This document shows positions 1-8,579 of a DNA stretch of 64,000 bases, one piece after another. The stretch is from the NCBI RefSeq assembly GCF_013337285.1, contig NZ_SUPW01000001.1, positions 124,001-188,000 on the forward strand, written 5' to 3'. Within the stretch, counting starts at the first letter, position 1; every line of letters begins with the position of its first letter. The notes under the pieces are model-generated. The model was not told the origin of the DNA, made no database searches, and saw nothing but the letters and a program-made list of their open reading frames with translations. The translations under genes and the position numbers were made by a program. The DNA is from Agrobacterium tumefaciens. Lineage in GTDB: Bacteria > Pseudomonadota > Alphaproteobacteria > Rhizobiales > Rhizobiaceae.

Positions 1-189
1 TCTCTGGCAGGGCCAGAGGCGTGTGCAGCTGCGCGTTCTGGACGCGGCTTTCGCGCCCTGACGGGTTTGTGGATCGAGCAAAAAATTTACAGAGAAAAGT
101 GAAGGACGAGCCGCAAACGGCAATTGTCCATAGGTTCACGTGTCACGTGAAGTTTTTTATACAAACCACTGATTTTCAAGGAGAAGCAA

Positions 190-264
190 TGGTACGCCCT
201 AGGGGAGTCGAACCCCTCTTTTCAGAATGAAAATCTGACGTCCTAACCGATAGACGAAGGGCGC
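190..264 (-). tRNA. tRNA-Glu (anticodon TTC), copy 1
   Basis: Read on the minus strand, the sequence folds as a full cloverleaf. The acceptor arms GCGCCCT and AGGGCGT pair (with G-U at the end), the anticodon arm is TCAGA-loop-TCTGA with the seven-base loop TTTTCAT, and the T arm is GAGGGGTTCGACTCCCC. The anticodon is TTC, reading GAA/GAG (Glu). The 3' CCA is encoded. It is identical to the second copy 524 bp away. Confidence 0.95.
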
Positions 265-285
265 GTACACTTGCGGTGTGGCGCC

Positions 286-314
286 CTTATAGTCAGGCTC
301 CCGAAGGTCTGCAA
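286..314 (-). promoter_or_regulatory. Promoter of tRNA-Glu copy 1
   Basis: On the minus strand a -35 hexamer TTGCAG and a -10 hexamer TATAAG are separated by exactly 17 bp. The -10 ends about 22 bp before the tRNA 5' end. The same promoter is present upstream of copy 2. Assignment is by inspection only. Confidence 0.6.
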
Positions 315-324
315 GCGGAAAAAT

Positions 325-713
325 TGATTTTTTTCGCTTCGTGGCGAGTTTTTTTGAGGAAGTCCGAAGGGCTGTGGAAAACTGCGCCGCATCGGGCCAA
401 AGCTTTGAAATATCGCCCCTATCACCGCACGTCGGCAATGCTTTTTTTCGTCGTGGGAGGTGGGAGACGTCGTTTTTATCCCTTAGCTGGCATCCTCTGC
501 CGGCGGGATCGAACAGGCGCTGTCATCTGGCAGATGGGGAAAGGCAAGCCCGTCGATCTGCTCGCTGGCGGTTCACCCGGCTTGCCTTCCATCGGGGGGA
601 CAGCAATCTAACGTACCGAGCGGAAATCGGTTCCGACGCATCAGTCACGTGCGACGAATTCGCACACGGAAAGGATATCGATGCATTTTGAAGGAGGGGA
701 ACACGACAGCAAG
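325..713. other. Spacer between the two tRNA-Glu copies
   Basis: About 390 bp with no convincing gene. The open frames here have no plausible ribosome binding site and no recognisable protein. I see no repeat or RNA gene other than the flanking duplicated units. Confidence 0.5.
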
Positions 714-788
714 TGGTACGCCCTAGGGGAGTCGAACCCCTCTTTTCAGAATGAAAATCTGACGTCCTAACCGATAGACGAAGGGCGC
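714..788 (-). tRNA. tRNA-Glu (anticodon TTC), copy 2
   Basis: This is identical in every base to the tRNA-Glu gene at 190-264, with the same TTC anticodon loop, T arm and encoded CCA. It has its own promoter upstream (higher coordinates), so the copies should be transcribed independently rather than as one tandem transcript. Confidence 0.95.
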
Positions 789-809
789 GTACACTTGCGG
801 TGTGGCGCC

Positions 810-838
810 CTTATAGTCAGGCTCCCGAAGGTCTGCAA
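810..838 (-). promoter_or_regulatory. Promoter of tRNA-Glu copy 2
   Basis: TTGCAG, a 17-bp spacer and TATAAG on the minus strand, identical to the promoter of copy 1. Confidence 0.6.
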
Positions 839-1062
839 GCGGAAAAATGCATGATTTGACAAAAAAATGACATTGATCGCCAGACTGCCTGCAAAACAAG
901 GATTCCTGTTTCGTAACAGATGGTTAAAGAAACGGGGCGAGCGCTGTTTCAGCGTCTCCTCGGGCGGCGTTTCGTAAGAATCGCCGTATCTGTCTTGTTT
1001 CGCGGTGTCATTTTTTTGCTCCCATGCGGGATGGGTCGCCGCAGCCATGCGTCTCTACGTCA

Positions 1063-1090
1063 TAAAAAAAACGGGGCTTTGCAGCCCCGT
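1063..1090 (-). terminator. Intrinsic terminator of the aap operon
   Basis: On the minus strand an ACGGGGCT / AGCCCCGT stem is followed by an uninterrupted run of T. It lies 27 bp past the aapP stop codon, as expected for the end of the aapJQMP transcript. Confidence 0.85.
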
Positions 1091-1116
1091 CTTTTATTGT
1101 CACCGATTGCTATTTC

Positions 1117-1890
1117 TCAGTGCAGAATCTGGCTGAGGAACAGGCGTGTGCGCTCGTGCTGCGGATTGTCGAAGAATTCGGCGGGCGAATTCTGTTCGAC
1201 GATCTGGCCCTGATCCATGAAGATGACGCGGTTGGCGACTTGGCGGGCGAAGCCCATTTCGTGGGTCACGCACAGCATGGTCATGCCGTCTTCGGCAAGG
1301 CCGACCATGGTGTCGAGCACTTCCTTGACCATTTCCGGATCGAGCGCCGATGTCGGCTCGTCGAAGAGCATGATCTTCGGTTTCATGCACAGCGAGCGGG
1401 CAATCGCCACGCGCTGCTGCTGACCGCCGGAAAGCTGACCGGGGTACTTGTGTGCCTGCTCGGGGATCTTGACGCGCTTCAGATAGTGCATCGCCACTTC
1501 TTCGGCTTCCTTCTTGGGCATCTTGCGAACCCAGATCGGCGCCAGCGTGCAGTTTTCGAGAATGGTCAGATGCGGGAAGAGGTTGAAGTGCTGGAACACC
1601 ATGCCAACTTCGCGACGGACTTCATCGATCTTCTTCAGGTCGTTGGTCAGTTCGATGCCATCGACCTGGATTGAGCCCGACTGGTGTTCCTCCAGCCGGT
1701 TGATGCAGCGGATCATCGTCGATTTACCCGATCCCGAAGGACCGGCGATGACGATGCGCTCGCCCTTCATGACCTTGAGATTGATATCGCGCAGCACGTG
1801 GAAATCGCCATACCACTTGTTCATGCCGGTGATTTCGATTGCCACGTCCGTTGTCGAGACGGCCAGTTTTTTTGCTTGGTTTTCTGCCAT
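1117..1890 (-). CDS. aapP: General L-amino acid ABC transporter, ATP-binding protein AapP
   Basis: This 257-residue ABC ATPase energises the broad-specificity L-amino acid importer at the inner face of the membrane. The Walker A motif GPSGSGKS is at residues 50-57, the ABC signature LSGGQQQR at 153-160, the Walker B IMLFDEP at 173-179 and the switch histidine at 210. The length and the GlnQ-like sequence are normal for the polar amino acid subfamily. It is the last gene of aapJ-aapQ-aapM-aapP, 11 bp after aapM, and is followed by a strong intrinsic terminator. In Rhizobium leguminosarum the Aap system transports many amino acids in both uptake and exchange; that function is transferred here by homology. 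Confidence 0.95.
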   Translation of the reverse strand: MAENQAKKLAVSTTDVAIEITGMNKWYGDFHVLRDINLKVMKGERIVIAGPSGSGKSTMIRCINRLEEHQSGSIQVDGIELTNDLKKIDEVRREVGMVFQHFNLFPHLTILENCTLAPIWVRKMPKKEAEEVAMHYLKRVKIPEQAHKYPGQLSGGQQQRVAIARSLCMKPKIMLFDEPTSALDPEMVKEVLDTMVGLAEDGMTMLCVTHEMGFARQVANRVIFMDQGQIVEQNSPAEFFDNPQHERTRLFLSQILH

Positions 1891-1901
1891 TTGAGCGTCC
1901 C

Positions 1902-3059
1902 TTATCGTTTATGCCCGGTGTCGAGGTGCCGTTCCATGAACAGCGAATAACGCGACATGCCGAAGCAGAATATCCAGAATACGAAGCCTGCGAAAATATA
2001 TCCAGTCATGGCGGTGACGGGTGTCGCCCAGTTCGCATCCGATTGGTTGAGTGTGACAATGCCGAGCAGGTCGAACATGCCGATGATCGAAACCAGCGAC
2101 GTATCCTTGAACAGCCCGATGAAGGTGTTGACGATGCCCGGAATGACGAGCTTCAGCGCCTGCGGCAGCACGATCAGCCGCGTTTTCTGCCAGTAGTTCA
2201 GGCCGAGAGAATCCGCCCCTTCATATTGTCCCTTGGGAATGGCCTGCAGGCCGCCGCGGATCACCTCCGCCATATAGGCCGAGGAGAACAGCGACACGCC
2301 GACGAGCGCACGCAGGAACTTGTCGAAGGTCCAGCCGTCGGGCAGGAACAGCGGCAGCATGATGCTGGCGAAGAACAGGACAGTGATCAGCGGAATGCCT
2401 CTGATGACTTCGATGAAGAGCACGCAGAGCATCTTGATGACCGGCAGATTCGACCGGCGACCGAGTGCCAGAAGAATGCCGAAAGGCAGGGACACCGTTA
2501 TTCCGAAGAATGACAGGATGAGGGTGACCATCAGGCCGCCCCAGAGCTGCGTTTCCACCTTCGGCAGGCCGAAGACGCCGCCGATGAGCAGGAAAAACGC
2601 AATGAAGGGCAGAATGATGAAAAGCGCCAGCGCATTGAGGCGCTTGAAGGGCGCTTTCGGGATGAGCATCGGCACGAGCAGGATGGCGAACGTCACCATC
2701 ACGAGGATGGGACGCCAGCGTTCGTCAAGCGGATAACGGCCAAAGATGAATTGCCCGAGTTTTGCCGAGACGAATGCCCAGCATGCCCCGGACTGACCGT
2801 CCGGAAGCGCGCCGCCCTGCGAGGCGGTGAGGCAGGCAATACGATCGCTGCCGGTCCATACGGCATCGATGAACAGCCACTTCACCACCGGCGGCAGAAG
2901 ATAAGCCAGAAAGGCGAGGGCGAGAACCGTAAGGACGGTGTCCTTCGGTGTGGCGAAAAGTTTGGTGCGCAGCCAATGGCCGAAGCCGACGGCGCTCGAA
3001 GGAGCGGGTCTGGCGTCCTCGATGGTCTGTCGCACAAAAGCGTGGTTGCTTAATGTCAT
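1902..3059 (-). CDS. aapM: General L-amino acid ABC transporter, permease AapM
   Basis: This 385-residue inner-membrane permease is one of the two transmembrane subunits of the Aap importer. It has multiple hydrophobic segments and, in the C-terminal half, the family's EAA loop (around [19 protein letters not shown]) that contacts AapP. The N-terminal half carries the long extension that sets AapQ and AapM apart from the shorter HisQ/HisM proteins. It starts 3 bp after the aapQ stop codon and is clearly co-transcribed with it. The ATG start is followed by a short cytoplasmic segment before the first membrane helix. Confidence 0.93.
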   Translation of the reverse strand: MTLSNHAFVRQTIEDARPAPSSAVGFGHWLRTKLFATPKDTVLTVLALAFLAYLLPPVVKWLFIDAVWTGSDRIACLTASQGGALPDGQSGACWAFVSAKLGQFIFGRYPLDERWRPILVMVTFAILLVPMLIPKAPFKRLNALALFIILPFIAFFLLIGGVFGLPKVETQLWGGLMVTLILSFFGITVSLPFGILLALGRRSNLPVIKMLCVLFIEVIRGIPLITVLFFASIMLPLFLPDGWTFDKFLRALVGVSLFSSAYMAEVIRGGLQAIPKGQYEGADSLGLNYWQKTRLIVLPQALKLVIPGIVNTFIGLFKDTSLVSIIGMFDLLGIVTLNQSDANWATPVTAMTGYIFAGFVFWIFCFGMSRYSLFMERHLDTGHKR

Positions 3060-3062
3060 CGA

Positions 3063-4259
3063 TTATCTCTCCACCAGGGCCATTTTCGCGTTGAACCAGT
3101 TCATGACCACGGCCGTGAGCAGGGACAGCGAGAGATAGATGACGAGCCAGATCGCGACGACTTCGACTGCCTGACCCGTCTGGTTCAGGATCGTGCCGCC
3201 GATGGAGACGATGTCGGCAAAACCGACCGCGACCGCAAGCGACGAGTTCTTGGTCAGGTTGAGATACTGGCTTGTCAGCGGCGGGATGATGATGCGCATC
3301 GCCTGCGGCACGATGATCAGACGCGTCGTCGTGCTGGAGCGAAGCCCCAGGGCTTCCGCAGCTTCCGTCTGGCCCTTTGCCACGGCCTTGATGCCACCGC
3401 GAACGATTTCGGCGATGAAGGAGGCGGTGTAGAAGGAAAGCGCCAGGAACAGCGACATGAATTCAGGTGCGACGACTGCGCCGCCCGACAGGTTGAACCG
3501 CCCGGCAATCGGGAAGTCGAATGTCAGCGGTGAGCCGAGCGCCAGAAATGTCGCGGCCGGAAGGCCGATGATGAGAAGTGTGGCGGTGATGCCGGTGCGG
3601 AATTGCTGACCGGTTTGTTCCTGTCTCGCCTTCGCCCACCGATAGACAAGCACGCTGATGACGACTGCGACCAGAAAGGCGAGCGGTATCAGCCAGGTGC
3701 CTTCTCCCCATAGCGGCTTGGGAAAGAAGAAGCCGCGATTGTTGAGATAGCTTCCAAGCGGCAGCTCCAGTGAATCGCGCGCCTGCGGCAGAACGGAAAT
3801 GACGCCCTTGTACCAGAAGAAGATGACGAGCAGCGGCGGGATGTTGCGGAAGATTTCCACATAGGCCTGCGCGAGTTTCGAGATCAGCCAGTTGCTGGAC
3901 AGCCGGGCGATGCCGACGATGAAACCGATGATCGAGGCGGCGATGATGCCAAAAAATGCAACCTGGATCGTGTTGAGAATACCAACGAGCAATGCCCGGC
4001 CATAGGTCGCATCGCTGGTGTAAGCGATCAGCGACTGGCCGATATCGAAACCGGCTCTTCCATTGAGGAAGCCGAAGCCGGATGAAATGTTTGACCGTTG
4101 AAGATTGGTGATCGTATTCGTCACGATGATCCAGACGAAGGCGGTCAGGATGACGACTGTCAGAACCTGATAGAAAATTCCGCGTATGCGTGGATCGTTG
4201 ATAAGTGACGACGCGCTTTGCGCGCGCGATCGTTGCGAACTGACCGCGTTGCCTGCCAT
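3063..4259 (-). CDS. aapQ: General L-amino acid ABC transporter, permease AapQ
   Basis: This 398-residue membrane permease pairs with AapM to form the channel of the amino-acid importer. Several transmembrane helices are visible (for example around residues 25-47 and 90-115), and the EAA loop appears near the C-terminus as EALGLRSSTTTRLIIVPQAM. I place the start at the ATG preceded by AAAGG with a 5-bp spacer, rather than the in-frame GTG two codons upstream, which overlaps that ribosome binding site. It is separated from aapJ by about 100 bp containing a hairpin, which commonly allows more binding protein than permease to be made. Confidence 0.92.
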   Translation of the reverse strand: MAGNAVSSQRSRAQSASSLINDPRIRGIFYQVLTVVILTAFVWIIVTNTITNLQRSNISSGFGFLNGRAGFDIGQSLIAYTSDATYGRALLVGILNTIQVAFFGIIAASIIGFIVGIARLSSNWLISKLAQAYVEIFRNIPPLLVIFFWYKGVISVLPQARDSLELPLGSYLNNRGFFFPKPLWGEGTWLIPLAFLVAVVISVLVYRWAKARQEQTGQQFRTGITATLLIIGLPAATFLALGSPLTFDFPIAGRFNLSGGAVVAPEFMSLFLALSFYTASFIAEIVRGGIKAVAKGQTEAAEALGLRSSTTTRLIIVPQAMRIIIPPLTSQYLNLTKNSSLAVAVGFADIVSIGGTILNQTGQAVEVVAIWLVIYLSLSLLTAVVMNWFNAKMALVER

Positions 4260-4313
4260 AGGCACCTTTCCCTTTTATATGCTCTTTGCGAGCTTATTTA
4301 TATAATTTTAAAT

Positions 4314-4338
4314 GGAGGCCGGGCGTTGCCCAGCCTCC
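4314..4338 (-). promoter_or_regulatory. Hairpin between aapJ and aapQ
   Basis: A GGAGGC...GCCTCC stem with an inner GGGC/GCCC helix lies 30 bp after the aapJ stop. Hairpins at this place in binding-protein operons usually stabilise the upstream message and let only part of the transcripts continue. No T-run follows directly, so partial read-through into aapQMP is expected. Confidence 0.6.
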
Positions 4339-4367
4339 TGTCATGATCTAGCCGATGATGGGGCCGA

Positions 4368-5390
4368 TCAACGGACCGGCGGTGCGTATTGCAGGCCGCC
4401 CTTGGTCCACAGCGCGTTCTGGCCACGCTCGATCTTCAGCGGCGAACCGGCACCGACGTTGCGGTCGAAGACTTCGCCGTAGTTACCCACCAGCTTGACG
4501 ATGTTGTAAGCCCAGTCGTTGGTGACGCCGAGATCGGTACCGATCTTGGTGCCTTCCTCGGTGCCAAGCAGACGCTTGATATCGGGGTTGGCGCTGGTCT
4601 TCTGCTCATCGACGTTCTTGGAAGTGATGCCCAGTTCCTCGGCATTGACCATGGCGTAGTGAACCCAGGTCACGATGTCGAACCACTGGTCGTCGCCCTG
4701 ACGAACGGCCGGTCCAAGAGGCTCCTTGGAGATGACTTCCGGCAGAACGATGTTGTCTTCCGGGTTCTTCAGCTTGAGGCGGATGGCATAAAGACCGGAC
4801 TGGTCGGTGGTGTAGACGTCGCAACGGCCCGAATCATAGGCGGATGTCGCGTCGGCTTCCTTTTCGAAGACGACCGGATTGTACTGCAGATTGTTGGTCT
4901 TGAAATAGTCGGCGAGATTGAGCTCGGTGGTGGTGCCGGTCTGAACGCAGACGGCGGCGCCGGAAAGCTCAAGCGCGGACTTCACGTTGAGGCCCTTCTT
5001 GGCGATGAAGCCCTGACCGTCATAATAGTTGACGGTACGGAAGTTGAAGCCGAGCGACGTGTCGCGGCTGATCGTCCAGGTGGTGTTACGGGTCAGAACG
5101 TCGACTTCGCCGGACTGGAGAGCCGGAAAGCGATCCTTGCTCGAAAGAGCAACAAACTTCGCCTTCGACGGATCACCGAAAACCGCTGTGGCAATACCAC
5201 GGCAATAGTCCACGTCGATACCGGACCATTCGCCCTTGTCATCGGGATTGGAAAATCCCGGAATGCCGGCACTTACGCCGCAGGTGACGAAACCTTTCGA
5301 CTTCACATCCTGAAGCGTCGCAGCCGAAGCGACCGAGGCTCCTCCCAAAACTGCTGCGCCGATAGCGGCTGACAGAATTGCCTTTTTCAT
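4368..5390 (-). CDS. aapJ: General L-amino acid-binding periplasmic protein AapJ
   Basis: This 340-residue periplasmic solute-binding protein captures L-amino acids for AapQMP. A typical Sec signal peptide covers residues 1-23 (lysine start, hydrophobic core, ASA-A cleavage site), followed by the family-3 solute-binding fold with GVSAGIPGFS near residue 40 and the DVLTRNTTWT strand near residue 95. The start is the ATG preceded by GGTTGGGA. The open frame continues far upstream, but that part is antisense to metC and has no signal peptide or binding site. It heads the aapJQMP operon and is divergent from metC. Confidence 0.95.
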   Translation of the reverse strand: MKKAILSAAIGAAVLGGASVASAATLQDVKSKGFVTCGVSAGIPGFSNPDDKGEWSGIDVDYCRGIATAVFGDPSKAKFVALSSKDRFPALQSGEVDVLTRNTTWTISRDTSLGFNFRTVNYYDGQGFIAKKGLNVKSALELSGAAVCVQTGTTTELNLADYFKTNNLQYNPVVFEKEADATSAYDSGRCDVYTTDQSGLYAIRLKLKNPEDNIVLPEVISKEPLGPAVRQGDDQWFDIVTWVHYAMVNAEELGITSKNVDEQKTSANPDIKRLLGTEEGTKIGTDLGVTNDWAYNIVKLVGNYGEVFDRNVGAGSPLKIERGQNALWTKGGLQYAPPVR

Positions 5391-5765
5391 TTTTCCCAAC
5401 CTTTGTTTGTTATCGTCGATGGAAGAGGACCGGCATGTTTGTTTTACCCCAGCTCCCCCTTCAGCAAGACCTTTTCGATCCGCTTTTTCTATCACAATCG
5501 CAATTGGCAGCGGGGTCAAGACATGCCGGCGATAATTGTGCCTATAAAACGGAATTTTCGAAATTTTGGTCGGGAAGTGTGCAAAGGGTGAAAATATAAG
5601 CATATTTTTGCGAAAATTTGCACTTGCACGATTTTTGTATACTTCTTGTATTCTGCTTTGCGATGGATCAATCGAGCCATTCGGCGAGACTTTCCGGGGG
5701 TTGACCTTGCCTTCTGCTCTCAGCATTGTCGCACGCGTCAATATTCCTTCGAAAGCTGATCTGAA
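5391..5765. other. Divergent regulatory region between aapJ and metC
   Basis: This 375-bp non-coding region must hold the promoters of both aapJ and metC. The metC-proximal half is AT-rich (around 5590-5660). I could not pick out a promoter with good hexamers and spacing, or a clear operator palindrome. No gene is visible. Confidence 0.5.
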
Positions 5766-6953
5766 ATGACCAAGACAAATGACCTGCTTTCCGCCGCAGG
5801 TGTGAATACGCGCCTGACCCATGGCGGCAACGATCCTGCGGACTGTTTCGGTTTCGTCAATCCACCCATCGTGCGCGGCTCGACCGTGCTTTTCCCCGAC
5901 GCGGAAACGCTTTCGACCGAAAACCAGAAATATACCTATGGCACCCACGGCACGCCGACGACGGATGCGTTGTGCAATCTCGTCAACGAGCTGGAAGGTT
6001 CGTTCGGAACTATCCTCGTGCCGTCGGGCCTTGCGGCGATCACCGTGCCGTTCCTTGCCTATCTCGGGGCGGGCGATCATGCGCTTGTCGTCGATTCCGT
6101 CTATTTCCCTACACGCCGCTTCTGCAACACGATGCTGAAGAAGCTCGGTGTGGAGATCGAATATTACGATCCGGCGATCGGGACGGGCATCGAGGCGTTG
6201 ATCCGGCCGAATACCAAGCTTGTGCATCTGGAAGCGCCGGGTTCCAATACGTTTGAGATTCAGGACGTCCGGCTGATCACGGAGATCGCCCACAGGCATG
6301 ACTGTGTGGTCACGATGGACAATACCTGGGCGACACCGCTCTATTTCAAGCCGCTCGATTTCGGGGTCGATGTTTCCATTCATGCCGCCACCAAATATCC
6401 CTCCGGGCATTCCGATGTGTTGATGGGCTTCGTCTCGGCCAATGAAAAACACTGGAAGGCGCTTTATCAGGCCAATACCAATCTCGGCATCTGCGTCACG
6501 TCTGACGACGCCTATCAGATCCTGCGCGGCATGCGCACCATGGGCATCAGGCTGGAACACCACCAGAAAAGCGCGCTCGATATCGCTGGGTGGCTGGAGA
6601 GCCGTGACGACGTGGTGCGTGTTCTGCATCCTGCCTTGGCGAGCTTTGCCGGGCATGAACTCTGGAAGCGTGATTTCAAGGGCGCGAGCGGCGTCTTCTC
6701 CTTCGTCTTGAAGGCGGAAGAGGGCAAATACAAGCAGGTGGCGGCAGCGTTTCTCGATGCGCTGACCTTCTTCGGGCTTGGCTATTCCTGGGGCGGATAC
6801 GAATCGCTTGCGGTTTCGGTATCGCTCATCGACAGGACCGTCGCCAAGGGGCCGTCGGGAGGTCCGGTCATCCGGCTTCAGATCGGGCTTGAAGATATAG
6901 CCGATCTGAAGAAGGACCTGGAGGTCGGCTTCGCAGCCGCGGCTGAGGTTTAA
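5766..6953 (+). CDS. metC: Cystathionine beta-lyase (PLP-dependent)
   Basis: This 395-residue enzyme of the Cys/Met metabolism PLP family is predicted to cleave L-cystathionine to homocysteine, pyruvate and ammonia in methionine synthesis. The PLP-binding lysine is K210 within SIHAATKYPSGHSD. The YTYGTHGTPT segment near residues 57-66 and the MDNTWATP segment near 184-191 are family hallmarks, and the length is standard. It diverges from the aap operon and ends flush against the convergent monooxygenase gene with no spacer. Cystathionine gamma-type activity cannot be fully excluded from sequence alone, but the MetC-type motifs fit best. Confidence 0.92.
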   Translation: MTKTNDLLSAAGVNTRLTHGGNDPADCFGFVNPPIVRGSTVLFPDAETLSTENQKYTYGTHGTPTTDALCNLVNELEGSFGTILVPSGLAAITVPFLAYLGAGDHALVVDSVYFPTRRFCNTMLKKLGVEIEYYDPAIGTGIEALIRPNTKLVHLEAPGSNTFEIQDVRLITEIAHRHDCVVTMDNTWATPLYFKPLDFGVDVSIHAATKYPSGHSDVLMGFVSANEKHWKALYQANTNLGICVTSDDAYQILRGMRTMGIRLEHHQKSALDIAGWLESRDDVVRVLHPALASFAGHELWKRDFKGASGVFSFVLKAEEGKYKQVAAAFLDALTFFGLGYSWGGYESLAVSVSLIDRTVAKGPSGGPVIRLQIGLEDIADLKKDLEVGFAAAAEV

Positions 6954-8135
6954 TCAGCCCTTTGCGTGATAGCCGTAGAGCCAGTCGAAGTCGCTCATGA
7001 AGGCTTCCGTGGGACGTGTGGAAAATACGAAGTCTCTGGCAATACGGACCGGGCCTTTCGCATGATAGGCAAAACGATTGAGAGAGGCCCGCTTGCGGGC
7101 CTTTTCTATGCGCGGCAGGCGCAGAGCCTCAAAGGCGGCAAGGGCTTGGGGCACGGGCAGGGAGGCTCCGCCGCCGCTGCCTGCCATTGTTCCCGCAAGT
7201 TCAAACGCGTCCTCAATTGCCATGGCCGCCCCTTGTGCCGCGAACGGCATCATCGCGTGCGCCGCGTCACCGATCAGCACGGTATCGCGGCCATTGTGCC
7301 AGCGTCCGGGGCCGGCCTGATAGAGTGGCCAGAAGGTGGGTTTCTCAGCCTTTTTTAGCAGCCGTAGCAGTTCCGGGCTCCAGCCGCGAAACTGTTCGAG
7401 CAGCATGGCCTTCTGCTGCCCGCTCGATTCGGCCCGCCATGTCGCGCCGGGATCGGCACCAAGCGCAATGGCGACGATATTGAAACCGCCGACTTCCTTC
7501 AGCGGATAGGCGACGATATGGCCGCCTGAACCGAGATAGGCGGTGACGGCGCTTTTGTTGATGGCGGAAGGCACATCATTTTCAGTCACGGTGAAACGCC
7601 AGGCGATATTGCCGGAAAAGGTGGCCGTGGGCGCGGAGGGCACGGCAAAGCGGGCCGCTGACCAGACGCCGTCGGCGCCGACGATCAGGTCGTGATCGCG
7701 GAACGTGGTTGCGGCGATGACATCGACTGTCGCGTTTTCGATGCGCTTGCCGAGATGCAGGCGGCAGAGCGGATTATCCTTTACCGCATTCAGAAGTGCG
7801 CTTTGCAGCGTCGAGCGGTGCAGCACGCCATAAGGTGCGCCCCAGCGCGTGCGGGCCACCGCGCCCATCGGCAGCGACAATAACGTGGCCAGCGATTTGC
7901 CGGAGGCGAGATCGACGCTGACCGGTTCGGTCCAGCGCGCCTCGATCTCGGGCAACACGCCGAGTTGCGCGAGAATGCGGGCGGCGTTGGGGGAGAGCTG
8001 CAGGCCGGCACCGACTTCCGTCAGCTCGCCTGCCTGCTCGATGATGTCACAATCGATACCGTGCCGGGCAAAGGAAAGGGCAGCGGTGAGACCGGCGATG
8101 CCGGCACCGACAATGGCTACGGATTTTATGGGCAT
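6954..8135 (-). CDS. FAD-dependent monooxygenase, UbiH/salicylate hydroxylase-like
   Basis: This 393-residue flavoprotein of the class A aromatic hydroxylase family has the Rossmann GAGIAG motif at residues 11-16, the DG motif VGADGVWSAAR near residue 155 and the second FAD motif VLIGDAAHAMMPFAAQGAA near residue 285. The family hydroxylates aromatic rings using NAD(P)H and oxygen. The substrate here is unknown; salicylate-type and 3-hydroxybenzoate-type enzymes share this architecture. No degradation genes lie nearby, so a housekeeping or detoxification role is possible. Its stop codon abuts the metC stop, and it may be transcribed with the upstream zinc-finger gene, 28 bp away. Confidence 0.82.
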   Translation of the reverse strand: MPIKSVAIVGAGIAGLTAALSFARHGIDCDIIEQAGELTEVGAGLQLSPNAARILAQLGVLPEIEARWTEPVSVDLASGKSLATLLSLPMGAVARTRWGAPYGVLHRSTLQSALLNAVKDNPLCRLHLGKRIENATVDVIAATTFRDHDLIVGADGVWSAARFAVPSAPTATFSGNIAWRFTVTENDVPSAINKSAVTAYLGSGGHIVAYPLKEVGGFNIVAIALGADPGATWRAESSGQQKAMLLEQFRGWSPELLRLLKKAEKPTFWPLYQAGPGRWHNGRDTVLIGDAAHAMMPFAAQGAAMAIEDAFELAGTMAGSGGGASLPVPQALAAFEALRLPRIEKARKRASLNRFAYHAKGPVRIARDFVFSTRPTEAFMSDFDWLYGYHAKG

Positions 8136-8163
8136 ATCGCGCCCCGATCAGCAAAAGTGGAGG

Positions 8164-8409
8164 TCAGGCGGCCTTCACGTGGAAGACGCAGCCCGGAGGA
8201 TTGGTCTGCTCGGCCTTCAGCGACGGATTGTAACGGAAAAGGGTGGAGCAGTAGGAACAGACCTTCTCGTTGTCGTCGCCCATATCGATGAAGATATGCG
8301 GGTGGTCGAAAGGCACGGAAGCGCCGGTGCACATGAATTCCTTGACGCCGATCTCGATTACGCTGTGTCCGCCATCGTTCTGGAAGTGGGGAATGGAATG
8401 CCCGGCCAT
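8164..8409 (-). CDS. zf-CHCC zinc-finger protein, NDUFS6-like
   Basis: This 81-residue protein matches the zf-CHCC family, whose eukaryotic member is the mitochondrial complex I accessory subunit NDUFS6. The expected zinc ligands are present: C27, a histidine in DHPH (36-38) and the CSYC pair at 51-54. The start is the ATG with GGAG six bases upstream; an earlier in-frame ATG six codons back lacks a ribosome binding site. In alphaproteobacteria these proteins are encoded away from the nuo operon and are usually annotated only as zinc-finger proteins. A role in complex I is inferred from the family, not visible here. Confidence 0.82.
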   Translation of the reverse strand: MAGHSIPHFQNDGGHSVIEIGVKEFMCTGASVPFDHPHIFIDMGDDNEKVCSYCSTLFRYNPSLKAEQTNPPGCVFHVKAA

Positions 8410-8579
8410 GTTCGTCTCCAAATGCAATATCGTTATCGAGCCGCAATCCGTCGTCGCGCAGCGGCTCTTCGTTGCGGATATGTAGCCTCAAACGCATTGC
8501 ATCTCCATAAAAATCGTCAGGAAAACATGTTCAATCTTGTGCTTTCCTGCCATATGGTCCGGCAAAAAGGATGTCCTTG

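Larger units (their letters stand above)
190..324. repeat. 135-bp direct repeat, copy 1 (tRNA-Glu plus promoter)
   Basis: This segment and positions 714-848 are identical over 135 bp, covering the tRNA gene with its CCA end, its leader and its promoter. The sequence diverges abruptly on both sides, so the duplication includes only the transcription unit. Confidence 0.9.
714..848. repeat. 135-bp direct repeat, copy 2 (tRNA-Glu plus promoter)
   Basis: Second copy of the repeat at 190-324, offset by 524 bp and identical by eye. Confidence 0.9.

Noticed and set aside
21-230. Open frame crossing the first tRNA-Glu
   Set aside because: It overlaps a clear tRNA gene and has no protein-like features.
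5391-6656. A 422-codon open extension upstream of aapJ on the minus strand
   Set aside because: It is exactly antisense to metC, lacks any recognisable domain, and the aapJ signal peptide with a good ribosome binding site begins at 5390.
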